Under the pieces are notes generated by a model. The model was not told where the DNA came from. It saw only the letters and a program-made list of their open reading frames with translations, and did not search any database. 17,054 nucleotides of DNA from Desulfobacterales bacterium HSG17 (lineage in GTDB: Bacteria; Desulfobacterota; Desulfobacteria; Desulfobacterales; Desulfococcaceae), in the NCBI GenBank assembly GCA_030377945.1, contig JAUCGD010000017.1:17501-34554 (forward strand). The letters are read 5' to 3'. Within the stretch, counting starts at the first letter, position 1. Each line of letters opens with the position of its first letter. The translations under genes were made by a program, and so were the position numbers. Shown in pieces: positions 1 to 8,421 of this stretch.

Positions 1-443
<443 letters not shown>

Positions 444-457
444 TAATCCTATAAGCT

Positions 458-477
458 AAAGATATTTGCATATCTTT
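458..477 (-). other. hairpin with GCAA tetraloop just before 16S
   Basis: On the transcribed strand AAAGATAT and ATATCTTT pair perfectly (8 bp) around a GCAA loop, a stable GNRA tetraloop. It ends about 15 nt before the 16S 5' end. A second short stem, AAGTCT/AGACTT (508-503 with 496-491), lies upstream. They may guide folding or processing of the pre-16S leader. The long-range RNase III stem that normally pairs 5' and 3' flanks of 16S cannot be tested because the 3' flank is outside the window. Confidence 0.55.
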
Positions 478-534
478 TTTAAACTCTTTTAAGTCTCGTT
501 CTAGACTTTGCTCTACAAATTTATCACTGACCAA

Positions 535-547
535 TTTTCAAAGATCA
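535..547 (-). promoter_or_regulatory. boxA-like rRNA antitermination element
   Basis: The leader transcript contains TGATCTTTGAAAA, which resembles boxA elements of rRNA leaders (B. subtilis type TGCTCTTTGAAAA). BoxA in the RNA binds NusB/NusE and lets RNA polymerase pass through untranslated rRNA without Rho termination. It lies about 40 nt after the predicted start site and about 90 nt before 16S, a usual place. It was identified by motif match only. Confidence 0.55.
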
Positions 548-554
548 AAACTTA

Positions 555-578
555 TGGTCACCTTTCTTTTTGTGACCA
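555..578 (-). other. leader hairpin at the start of the rRNA transcript
   Basis: TGGTCAC and GTGACCA pair perfectly (7 bp) around a 10-nt purine-rich loop, starting within about 10 nt of the predicted transcription start. No T-run follows, so it is not an intrinsic terminator. A stem at the very 5' end of the pre-rRNA could shield it or separate the transcript start from the boxA that follows. Confidence 0.45.
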
Positions 579-591
579 AGAAAACCCACAT

Positions 592-620
592 AATATATAT
601 GTAAAAAAATATTATGTCAA
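592..620 (-). promoter_or_regulatory. rRNA operon promoter (sigma-70 type)
   Basis: On the minus strand a perfect -35 box TTGACA (620-615) is followed after 17 nt by TATATT (597-592), predicting a start near 585. Upstream of the -35 box the DNA is A/T tracts resembling an UP element, and this stretch overlaps the last codons and stop of tyrS (634). No terminator separates tyrS from this promoter, so some tyrS transcripts may run on into the rRNA leader. Confidence 0.75.
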
Positions 621-633
621 ATACTTTTTGCAG

Positions 634-1920
634 TTATTTTAAAATAATTTTATGATATTTCTTCTTGCCCGCTCTCAACAAGACTTCGTTATCCTGTATA
701 TCACTATCTATAACCTTTTGATCAAAAGATACTATCTTGTTACCATTAATATACGCACCACCCTGCTTAATCAAACGCCTGACATCAGATTTTGATTTAC
801 ATAAGCCTGCTTCTACAAACAGATCAATCAAGGATGGTTTGTCTATGATATCATTTTTATTATATAATGAGGATGGTACAGAATCTTCATTGTCAGCCAT
901 ATGCCTGCCACGGGGGATACTACTTCCTGGAAGAAAATTATCTGGCATTTCAATATTTCCAAACATTGACACCGATGCTTTCAAAGCCTTAACAGCTTCA
1001 TCTTCTCCATGACAAATTTTACAGGCTTCATATGCCAGAATAATTTTTGCTTTGTTTAACTGTGCACCCTCAATCTGCTTTATCTCATCAATCTCTTCCA
1101 TTGGTAAGAATGTAAATAAGGCAAGAAAACGTACAACATCTGCATCATCTGCGTTCACCCAAAACTGATAATATTCATAGGGAGAAAATTTTTGTGCGTC
1201 AAGCCAGACTGCTCCCTTATGTGTTTTTCCCATTTTTATGCCACTTGCAGTGGTAATCAAGGGGAAGGTAATTCCAAAAGCTTGCTTACTTAATGTTCTT
1301 CGAATCAAATCAGTACCAGCAACAATATTCCCCCATTGATCAGAACCCCCCATTTGTAAAAGGCAATCATGGGATTTTGCAAGCTGCATAAAATCATAGG
1401 CCTGGAGCAGCATATAATTAAATTCAATAAAGGTCAGTCCATCTTCTGAATCTAAACGAGCCTTATAACTTTCTGCCTTAACCATTCTATTAACACTGAA
1501 ATGCCTGCCAATATCCCTTAAAAAAGGTATATATTCAAGTGTTGTAAGCCATTGTGCATTATCCAATAACAGTGCTTTATCATCCGAAAAATCAAGAAAT
1601 CTGGACAATTGTTTCCTGATCCCCTTTTTATTTTCATCAATCTGTTCCTGAGTAATAATCTTACGCAACTCGGTTTTCCCGGAAGGATCACCTATTAAGC
1701 CTGTGCCGCCTCCAACAAGTGCAATTGGTCTGTGTCCTTCTCTCTGCATGTGAGACAGGGCCATTATACAAACAAGACTGCCGACATGTAGGCTGTCAGC
1801 AGTTGGATCAAACCCGATGTAACAAGTTGTTTTGTTATTGATCAGATATTCTTCTAACTCTTCTTTGTGGGTAAGATCTTCTATAAACCCACGCTCTTTT
1901 AATATAGATAAAACACCCAT
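634..1920 (-). CDS. tyrS: tyrosine--tRNA ligase
   Basis: This cytoplasmic class I synthetase charges tRNA-Tyr with tyrosine using ATP. The 428-residue product is normal in length for the bacterial TyrS family. Visible landmarks are the Rossmann entry CYIGFDPTADSLHVGS (HVGS at 45-48 is the HIGH-equivalent), the tyrosine-pocket stretch LLQAYDFMQL (about 171-180), GGSDQWGN (191-198), the KMSKS-equivalent KMGKT (229-233), and a C-terminal S4 RNA-binding domain (about 365-428). A polar stretch at about 330-355, before the S4 domain, is longer than I expect and looks like a flexible linker. The ATG has AGAGGT 10 nt upstream, overlapping the rny stop, so the two genes are almost certainly co-transcribed (14-nt gap). 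Confidence 0.97.
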   Translation of the reverse strand: MGVLSILKERGFIEDLTHKEELEEYLINNKTTCYIGFDPTADSLHVGSLVCIMALSHMQREGHRPIALVGGGTGLIGDPSGKTELRKIITQEQIDENKKGIRKQLSRFLDFSDDKALLLDNAQWLTTLEYIPFLRDIGRHFSVNRMVKAESYKARLDSEDGLTFIEFNYMLLQAYDFMQLAKSHDCLLQMGGSDQWGNIVAGTDLIRRTLSKQAFGITFPLITTASGIKMGKTHKGAVWLDAQKFSPYEYYQFWVNADDADVVRFLALFTFLPMEEIDEIKQIEGAQLNKAKIILAYEACKICHGEDEAVKALKASVSMFGNIEMPDNFLPGSSIPRGRHMADNEDSVPSSLYNKNDIIDKPSLIDLFVEAGLCKSKSDVRRLIKQGGAYINGNKIVSFDQKVIDSDIQDNEVLLRAGKKKYHKIILK

Positions 1921-1934
1921 GCGTTTTTTTACCT

Positions 1935-3515
1935 CTATTTTTTTGTATATTCCACGGCTCTTGTTTCTCTTATCACGACAACTTTTACTTGACCTGGAAA
2001 AGTTAAATTCTCTTCAATCTGCTTTGCTATATCTCTTGATAAAAGAACCGCATTGTCATCACTGATTTTTTCACTTTCAGTAATAACTCGTATTTCACGA
2101 CCTGCTTGAATAGCATAGGTATTAACAACTCCATCAAAAGCATTTGCAATGTTTTCAAGATCTTCCAAACGTTTAACATAGTTTTCCAGACTCTCTTTTC
2201 TCGCTCCTGGCCTTGCACCGGATAATGCATCAGCAGCCTGGACAATATAATCATAAACAGATTCTGGAATCTGATCTTCATGATGGGCTGCAATTGCTTT
2301 GACAACAGGTTCAATTTCACCATATTTCTTGGCAAGTTTTGCACCAATAATTGCATGGGCACCATCAACTTCATGGTCCACTGCTTTACCAATATCATGC
2401 AGCAACCCCATGCGTTTGGAAAGTTTTATATCCAATCCAAGCTCAGCTGCAATTGCACCCGACAAAAAAGCAACTTCAACAGAATGCTGTAACACATTCT
2501 GGGCATAACTGGTTCTAAATTTTAGTTTCCCAAGAACTTTAATCAATTCAGGATCAATACCATGTACACCAAGATCAAATGCAGCCTGTTCTCCTGCCTC
2601 TTTGATGGTAGCATCCACTTCCTTGGTTGCACGTTCTACAACATCTTCAATTCTTGCAGGATGGATTCTTCCATCTGATATCAATTTTTCAAGTGAAATC
2701 CTGGCAACTTCTCTTCTGACTGGATTAAATCCAGACAATATAACAGCTTCTGGAGTATCATCAATAATTAGATCAATTCCGGTTGCAGCTTCAAGCGCCC
2801 TGATATTCCTGCCTTCTCTTCCAATAATTCTTCCTTTCATTTCATCTCCAGGAAGATGAACAACCGAAACAGTTCTTTCTGCTACATATTCACCAGCATA
2901 TCGCTGAATACAAGTTGAAATAATCTTTTTAGCCTGCTTGTCTGCATTTTCTTTTGCTTCACTGGTAATTTTTTTAATTAGTTTGGCACCTGCATGCCTT
3001 GCTTCCTCTTCCATGGCCTTTAGCAAAAGTTCTCTTGCTTCTTCAAGTGTAAGCCCGGACACTTTTTCAAGTTCTTTTTTAGTTTGTTCTAATACTTGAC
3101 GATAATGATTCTCTTTTTTGCTGGCAGAATCAAACTTTTTTTGTACTTCATTTTCCTTTTTCTGAATACTGTTTTCTCTTTTAGTTGATTGATCTTCTTG
3201 ACGGTCAAGCTTCTCGCTTTTTTTGGATAACCTTCGTTCTTCTTTTTTTAATTCAGAACGTGTTTCCTCGGTTTCAGTGTCAAAAGTGCTTTTCATTTCA
3301 AGAAGCCTGGATTTAGCCTCTAAACGGGCTTCTTTCAATAGTGATTCAGATTGTTTTTTTGCATCCTGAATTAACCTTGTATGCTCTTCTTCAATATTTC
3401 TATTTTCTTGAATTAAATTTTCTTGAGCAGCCTTTTTCTTAAAAATAAAAAAGGCAATTACTCCCAATCCCAGCAAAACCAACGCAATTGATGAGAGTAC
3501 AGGTGAGTATTCCAT
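1935..3515 (-). CDS. rny: ribonuclease Y
   Basis: RNase Y is a membrane-anchored endoribonuclease that starts mRNA decay and processing, best known in Firmicutes and also present in several delta and epsilon lineages. The 526-residue product shows the full family layout: an N-terminal membrane helix (about 6-25), a long charged coiled coil (about 30-160), a KH RNA-binding domain with [10 protein letters not shown] (about 228-237), and an HD metal-dependent phosphohydrolase domain with HD at 373-374 in [12 protein letters not shown] and further histidines in AHAIIGA and AAHHED. The ATG is preceded by AGGAG at a 6-nt gap. It sits between a 6S RNA and tyrS. A small inverted repeat, CAACAT/ATGTTG (3542-3557), lies about 15 nt above the ribosome-binding site and could affect its access. 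Confidence 0.97.
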   Translation of the reverse strand: MEYSPVLSSIALVLLGLGVIAFFIFKKKAAQENLIQENRNIEEEHTRLIQDAKKQSESLLKEARLEAKSRLLEMKSTFDTETEETRSELKKEERRLSKKSEKLDRQEDQSTKRENSIQKKENEVQKKFDSASKKENHYRQVLEQTKKELEKVSGLTLEEARELLLKAMEEEARHAGAKLIKKITSEAKENADKQAKKIISTCIQRYAGEYVAERTVSVVHLPGDEMKGRIIGREGRNIRALEAATGIDLIIDDTPEAVILSGFNPVRREVARISLEKLISDGRIHPARIEDVVERATKEVDATIKEAGEQAAFDLGVHGIDPELIKVLGKLKFRTSYAQNVLQHSVEVAFLSGAIAAELGLDIKLSKRMGLLHDIGKAVDHEVDGAHAIIGAKLAKKYGEIEPVVKAIAAHHEDQIPESVYDYIVQAADALSGARPGARKESLENYVKRLEDLENIANAFDGVVNTYAIQAGREIRVITESEKISDDNAVLLSRDIAKQIEENLTFPGQVKVVVIRETRAVEYTKK

Positions 3516-3570
3516 TAAAATCTCCTAAATTATATTATAATCAACATATTAATGTTGTAATTGTCTCATC

Positions 3571-3624
3571 AGCCTTTAATTCTTTTTTTGCCGGCAAAAA
3601 CAAAATGAAGTATTAGCAAAGGCT
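3571..3624. repeat. nested inverted repeats in the rny leader
   Basis: A perfect 16-bp palindrome, TTTTTGCCGGCAAAAA (3585-3600), is centred within an outer inverted repeat AGCCTTT (3571-3577) / AAAGGCT (3618-3624). It sits in the 190 nt between the 6S RNA end and the rny start codon. As DNA, a symmetric GCCGGC core with A/T arms could be an operator for a dimeric regulator. As RNA it could fold, but a palindrome without a loop makes only a short hairpin. On the minus strand an A-run follows the core, so it is not an intrinsic terminator in the direction of transcription. No clear promoter was found in this gap. Confidence 0.5.
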
Positions 3625-3707
3625 TTAAACTTTATTTATAAATCTGGAATGAAATGAACAAAGAATTTAAAATTTAAGGAGGGATAAGAATAAAAATATT
3701 AGATATT

Positions 3708-3906
3708 ACTATTACCCCCACGAGCTGCCGTGTTGCGTTCTAAGACTTTGAACCAAAGGTTCAAAAGACGGGCCATCCAGTATTACCTTTAGGCTTTTCC
3801 TTGAAAAGCAAGGAACATAGCACACCAGTAAAAGTGTGGACTCCCTTTTAATTATGCGTTAGGACAAAGACTGTCATACAATCACGCACATTGCAGGGGT
3901 AATAGT
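3708..3906 (-). ncRNA. ssrS: 6S RNA
   Basis: 6S RNA mimics an open promoter and holds sigma-70 RNA polymerase, mainly in stationary phase. The transcribed strand begins and ends with complementary 11-mers, ACTATTACCCC (3906-3896) and GGGGTAATAGT (3718-3708), closing a rod about 199 nt long. Inside the closing stem, GC-A-ATGTGCG can pair with CGCAACAC-G-GC. Near the 3' side lies TTTGAACC-TTT-GGTTCAAA (3765-3747), closely matching the GAACC...GGTTC hairpin in E. coli 6S. Further hairpins are CACAC/GTGTG and GCTTTTC/GAAAAGC near the apical end. Its position right after zapA is the same as in E. coli, where ssrS follows zapA. No protein gene fits this 419-nt gap. The exact ends are inferred from pairing. 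Confidence 0.85.
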
Positions 3907-3934
3907 TTATTTTTTTAAAAAACAATTTCTAATA

Positions 3935-4228
3935 TTATTCAATTCCTTTATCAATTTTTTTTATTAAAAATGAAAGTCTATTATCAATCTCTTTTTCAAG
4001 GGTGGTATGTTGCACTTTTAACTCATAAAAATCTTTTGACACATTCATGGCAGCAAGTAGCAGTATTGCAATTTTATTTTTACCTGAAGTCTTATTCTGA
4101 AACATATTTTCAGCTTGTTTTATATAATTTTTTAAGTATTGTGCAACTTTTTCCGGGTTTTCCACCTGATCATCAGGTTTAAACCTGAATTCTTCACCAA
4201 AAAGATCAATTTTAACAATTTCATTCAA
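3935..4228 (-). CDS. zapA: cell division protein ZapA
   Basis: ZapA is a small cytoplasmic protein that binds FtsZ and bundles its filaments at the division ring. The 97-residue product has the family pattern: an N-terminal beta segment VKIDLFGEEFRF (about 5-16), then VAQYLKNYI (28-36), a conserved hydrophobic helix KIAILLLAAMNVSKDFYEL (about 52-70) and a C-terminal coiled coil. The start is read as TTG (4228-4226) with AAGGA 6 nt upstream; the nearby ATG at 4224 is in another frame. It follows the ZapB-like gene by 30 nt and lies directly upstream of the 6S RNA, so the protein and RNA probably share a transcript. Confidence 0.9.
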   Translation of the reverse strand: MNEIVKIDLFGEEFRFKPDDQVENPEKVAQYLKNYIKQAENMFQNKTSGKNKIAILLLAAMNVSKDFYELKVQHTTLEKEIDNRLSFLIKKIDKGIE

Positions 4229-4258
4229 AAAAATTCCTTTTCTAAAAATAATTTTAAT

Positions 4259-4546
4259 TTAATACATACCTGGTTTATAATCACCTGGCACACCACTGGA
4301 AAAATTATTCAGCTTACTCAAAAGTCCATCAATTTTTGATTTAATCAAAGCTTCTTGTTCTGAAAGTTCTTCTTTAATTTCATTTTTTTTATCAAGCTGA
4401 GTTTCAAGGTCTTTAATTTTCAATATCAATTCACTATTTTCATGCTGAAGCATCTGACAAAGCTCAATCACAAAATCAATTTTTCCATCTATATCATCAA
4501 ATTTATTTTTAATTTCATCACTCAATTTCATACCCTCGTAAAGCAT
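4259..4546 (-). CDS. zapB: ZapB-like coiled-coil protein
   Basis: This short, charged, almost wholly helical product (95 residues) has heptad-like spacing of I/L/V through about residues 8-78 and a loose tail ending in GVPGDYKPGMY. It has no signal or membrane segment. Its size, coiled coil and place immediately before zapA suggest a ZapB-type partner that links ZapA at the Z ring; this rests on context and general features, not on a catalytic motif. Two starts are possible: ATG at 4546, lying about 5 nt from the predicted transcript start and lacking a ribosome-binding site, or ATG at 4531 (MKLSDE), where GAGGG is only 1 nt away. Both look unusual. A different coiled-coil protein cannot be excluded. 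Confidence 0.72.
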   Translation of the reverse strand: MLYEGMKLSDEIKNKFDDIDGKIDFVIELCQMLQHENSELILKIKDLETQLDKKNEIKEELSEQEALIKSKIDGLLSKLNNFSSGVPGDYKPGMY

Positions 4547-4557
4547 ATTTTAGATTC

Positions 4558-4587
4558 AGTATAATTCAAAATATTTCATAAAGTCAA
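4558..4587 (-). promoter_or_regulatory. promoter for zapB-zapA-6S
   Basis: TTGACT (4587-4582) and TATACT (4563-4558) are separated by 18 nt on the minus strand, close to the sigma-70 consensus. The -35 box begins 7 nt after the stop codon of the upstream nucleotidyltransferase. The predicted start is near 4551, an A. This would drive zapB, zapA and the 6S RNA, and perhaps rny and tyrS, independently of the upstream gene. Confidence 0.65.
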
Positions 4588-4593
4588 GGCAAT

Positions 4594-5343
4594 TCATTTT
4601 TCCATCTGCTGAATTAAATTCTCTATTAACTGGCGTTGTTCAAGCGTATTTACACCAATAACCTGCCTGTAATCATTCATAGTAACAACAATAATCTTTT
4701 CAGATTTTTTTTGTGCTATTTCAACTACATCAGTTAAATAATACTCAGCCTGCATATTATCAGGCTTTATAGCTTCAAGAGCAGATACGAGAAATTTTTT
4801 ATCGAAACAGTAAATGCCTGTATTTACTGTTTTGATTTTCTTTTCCTCAGCATTGGCATCAGCCTCTTCTTTAATGCAAAGCATATTATTGAATTCATCC
4901 AGTACAATACGTCCATAACCGCCTGGATCATCTAAATCTACTGCCAGAACTGATACAATTGCTTGATTTTCTTTATGCTTGTCGATCAAATCTTTAATGG
5001 TATCTTCTTGTATCAATGGTACATCACCGCATAACACCAAAATATCCTTTATAGACGGGTCCATTCCGGGAAGTGCTGATTTAACAGCATCGCCAGTACC
5101 GATAAGCTGTTTTTGGTTTGCAAAATTAACATTAACATATTTATTAATTTCATCACGGACATCTTTAGCCTTATGACCAACAACAATATGGATATTATCA
5201 TGAGTAATTTTTTTTGCAATTTCAATTACACGCATGACCATACTTTTACCTGCAACTTTATGGAGTACTTTTGGTTTATCAGATTTCATCCTGGTACCCT
5301 TACCAGCAGCAAGAATAATAATTCCAACATCACTATAATTCAT
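4594..5343 (-). CDS. single-domain GlmU-type uridylyltransferase
   Basis: This matches the N-terminal pyrophosphorylase half of GlmU, which joins UTP and GlcNAc-1-phosphate to make UDP-GlcNAc for peptidoglycan and lipopolysaccharide. Counted from the upstream ATG at 5349 (251 residues) one sees LAAGKGTRM (13-21), the lysine in KPKVLH (K27), LIGTGDAV (82-89), CGDVPLI (107-113), GYGRIV (144-149), IKEEAD (159-164), VNTGIY (175-180) and IGVN (231-234). These cover the nucleotide, sugar and metal sites of E. coli GlmU. The C-terminal left-handed beta-helix acetyltransferase domain is absent, and there is no room for it before zapB. The start chosen is ATG 5343, which has AAAGG 7 nt upstream; ATG 5349 would have only a 1-nt gap. 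It lies after atpC, as glmU does in E. coli. A weak -10 (TATGAT) lies upstream. The sugar used is inferred. Confidence 0.85.
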   Translation of the reverse strand: MNYSDVGIIILAAGKGTRMKSDKPKVLHKVAGKSMVMRVIEIAKKITHDNIHIVVGHKAKDVRDEINKYVNVNFANQKQLIGTGDAVKSALPGMDPSIKDILVLCGDVPLIQEDTIKDLIDKHKENQAIVSVLAVDLDDPGGYGRIVLDEFNNMLCIKEEADANAEEKKIKTVNTGIYCFDKKFLVSALEAIKPDNMQAEYYLTDVVEIAQKKSEKIIVVTMNDYRQVIGVNTLEQRQLIENLIQQMEK

Positions 5344-5393
5344 ATCCATACCTTTCCCATTTTATTGCTATCATAGCTTAATTGTGACTTCCT

Positions 5394-5447
5394 AAAAAAA
5401 TAAAAAAGGGGAAAACACCTCGAATAAGCTGATGAATTCCCCTCTTT
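5394..5447 (-). terminator. intrinsic terminator of the atp operon
   Basis: On the transcribed strand AAAGAGGGGAA (5447-5437) pairs with TTCCCCTTTTT (5413-5403), giving 11 bp with one G-U pair around a 23-nt loop. Two T-runs follow (5407-5402 and 5400-5394). It lies 46 nt after the atpC stop and before the GlmU-like gene, so most atp transcripts should end here. Confidence 0.82.
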
Positions 5448-5493
5448 GTCTATTTATTATTAAATAACGTTACACTGTTAAATCAAATGCATA

Positions 5494-5901
5494 CTAACTT
5501 GATCCTTTTATAGAAAGTCTGTGAACAGCACGTCTCAAAGCAGCTTCAGCCCTTATAAGATCAGTGTCAGCAGATTTAGCTGAGATGCGTTTTTCAGCTC
5601 TTCCTTTAGCATCTGTAGCTCTTTGAACATCAATATCCTGCCTGCGTTCAGCTGATTCTGCAAGGATAGTCACTTTATCAGGTAATACTTCAGCAAATCC
5701 ACCATTAATAAAAAGATATCTCTCTTTACCATTAGAATCTTTATACCGAAGTGTTCCCACATTAAGTGATGTCAAAAAAGTTGTATGACCCTTGAGTGCA
5801 CCAAACTCACCTTCAGAGCCTGGAGCAACAACAATCTGTACTTCTTCGCTTACAATTGCATTTTGCGGTGTAACGACTTCAAGAAATAATTCTTTTGCCA
5901 T
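5494..5901 (-). CDS. atpC: F1 ATP synthase epsilon subunit
   Basis: Epsilon is the small subunit of the central rotor stalk, on the cytoplasmic face, and inhibits ATP hydrolysis. The 135-residue product has the N-terminal beta-sandwich domain (about 1-85; LEVVTPQNAIVSEEVQIVVAPGSEGEFGALKGH) and a C-terminal helical hairpin (about 88-135; RAEAALRRAVHRLSI). Length and motif order are normal. The ATG has AGAGGA 5 nt upstream. It is the last gene of the operon, 97 nt after atpD, with a structured gap between. Confidence 0.97.
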   Translation of the reverse strand: MAKELFLEVVTPQNAIVSEEVQIVVAPGSEGEFGALKGHTTFLTSLNVGTLRYKDSNGKERYLFINGGFAEVLPDKVTILAESAERRQDIDVQRATDAKGRAEKRISAKSADTDLIRAEAALRRAVHRLSIKGSS

Positions 5902-5963
5902 GATATTCCTCTTTATATTTTTTGCATGAAAGAATAAATTTAAAAATTACTTTCATACTTTAT

Positions 5964-5998
5964 CACGGGCAATTACTAATGTAGACTGCCCGTGGCAG

Positions 5999-5999
<1 letters not shown>
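5964..5999 (-). other. alternative hairpins between atpD and atpC
   Basis: Two stems compete for the same bases. One pairs ACTGCC with GGCAGT around 3 nt (5999-5994 with 5990-5985) and touches the atpD stop codon. The other pairs CACGGGCA with TGCCCGTG (8 bp) around 15 nt (5994-5987 with 5971-5964). No T-run follows either. In a polycistronic mRNA such a gap may protect or process the ends or tune epsilon output relative to beta. It was noted by eye; no folding energy was computed. Confidence 0.45.
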
Positions 6000-7432
<1,433 letters not shown>

Positions 7433-7463
7433 TTAATTATCTTAATTTAAAAATTTCTTAAAT

Positions 7464-8360
7464 CTATCCCTTAAGTGCTTCAGCACCCCCGACAATATCC
7501 ATCAGATCGGCTGTAATTCCAGCCTGTCTTGTTTTGTTAAATATCATCTGAAGTTCATCAACCATATCTTCACATGCTTTGGTTGCATTATCCATGGCTC
7601 TCATTCGAGCCGCATGTTCACTTGTTGAAGTTTGAAGCAGAGCATCATATATCTGAATAAAAATATTCTTTGGCAGCATATCACCAAGCAATGCATCGGA
7701 AGAAGGCTCACAAAGATGTGCTACAAGATTATCACCATCTTTTTCTTCATCTACAGATTCACCAACCACGTCTTCAAGGGAAGGAATGGGCAGAATCTGT
7801 TTTATTGTTGCTTCCTGCCTTGCCATGTTTATGAACTTAGAATAAATCAGGTATGCTTCATCAATATCTCCTTCAAGGAAACTGTTTATCAATTTTTGTC
7901 CTGAAGAAGATGCCACAGAAAACTCGACATCACCGCCTACAACACCAATGAATTCATCTTCAATGGGTTGGGGTTGCTTGCTTGCCCAGTCTCTTGCTTT
8001 TTTACCAAAACAGGTAAAAGAGACATCCTTGCCTTCAAGGTCTGATTTAATAATTTTTTCAGCTTTTGAAGTTAAATTTACATTAAAACCGCCACAAAGT
8101 CCTCTGTCTGATGTACAAACAATTATTGCCACTTTTTTTACGTCTTCTTTGGGTACAAGCAACGGGCTTGCATCCTCACCGGCTGAACCGGCTATACTTC
8201 CCAGAACTTCAGCAAACTTGCCGGCATATGGTTGAAATGCCTCCATGCTGGTCTGGGCTCCGCGTAATCTTGAAGTGGCAACCATTTTCATGGCAGAGGT
8301 AATCTGTTTAGTCTTTTTAACACTGACTATTTTCGATTGTACTTCTTTTAAAGTTGCCAT
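7464..8360 (-). CDS. atpG: F1 ATP synthase gamma subunit
   Basis: Gamma is the asymmetric central shaft that turns inside the alpha-beta ring. The 298-residue product has the two conserved terminal helices: VQSKIVSVKKTKQITSAMKMV near the N terminus and NKTRQAGITADLMDIVGGAEAL at the C terminus. Between them lies the Rossmann-like middle domain, with VAIIVCTSDRGLCGGFN (about 77-93). Length is normal, slightly above E. coli. The ATG has AAAGG about 8 nt upstream. It sits between atpA (61-nt gap) and atpD in the usual order. Confidence 0.97.
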   Translation of the reverse strand: MATLKEVQSKIVSVKKTKQITSAMKMVATSRLRGAQTSMEAFQPYAGKFAEVLGSIAGSAGEDASPLLVPKEDVKKVAIIVCTSDRGLCGGFNVNLTSKAEKIIKSDLEGKDVSFTCFGKKARDWASKQPQPIEDEFIGVVGGDVEFSVASSSGQKLINSFLEGDIDEAYLIYSKFINMARQEATIKQILPIPSLEDVVGESVDEEKDGDNLVAHLCEPSSDALLGDMLPKNIFIQIYDALLQTSTSEHAARMRAMDNATKACEDMVDELQMIFNKTRQAGITADLMDIVGGAEALKG

Positions 8361-8421
8361 TATCTCTACCTTTCAAGCCTAATATTTGTAAATAATTTCA
8401 CGAAAAATTTTTTAGAATACC

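Noticed and set aside
555..578. rRNA leader hairpin as a terminator of tyrS
   Set aside because: It lies after the rRNA promoter and is followed by mixed sequence without a T-run.
737..1012. Plus-strand open frame of 91 codons inside tyrS, and many similar ones elsewhere
   Set aside because: They lie opposite strongly recognised minus-strand genes, show no domain or ribosome-binding site and are shadows of those genes.
3585..3600. Palindrome before rny as an intrinsic terminator of the 6S transcript
   Set aside because: On the minus strand its right arm is followed by an A-run, not a T-run, and there is no loop; termination needs the opposite.
4547..4593. Frameshifted remnant of the GlmU acetyltransferase domain
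   Set aside because: Only 47 nt separate the stop from zapB, and no hexapeptide-repeat coding was seen in other frames; the gap is taken up by a promoter.
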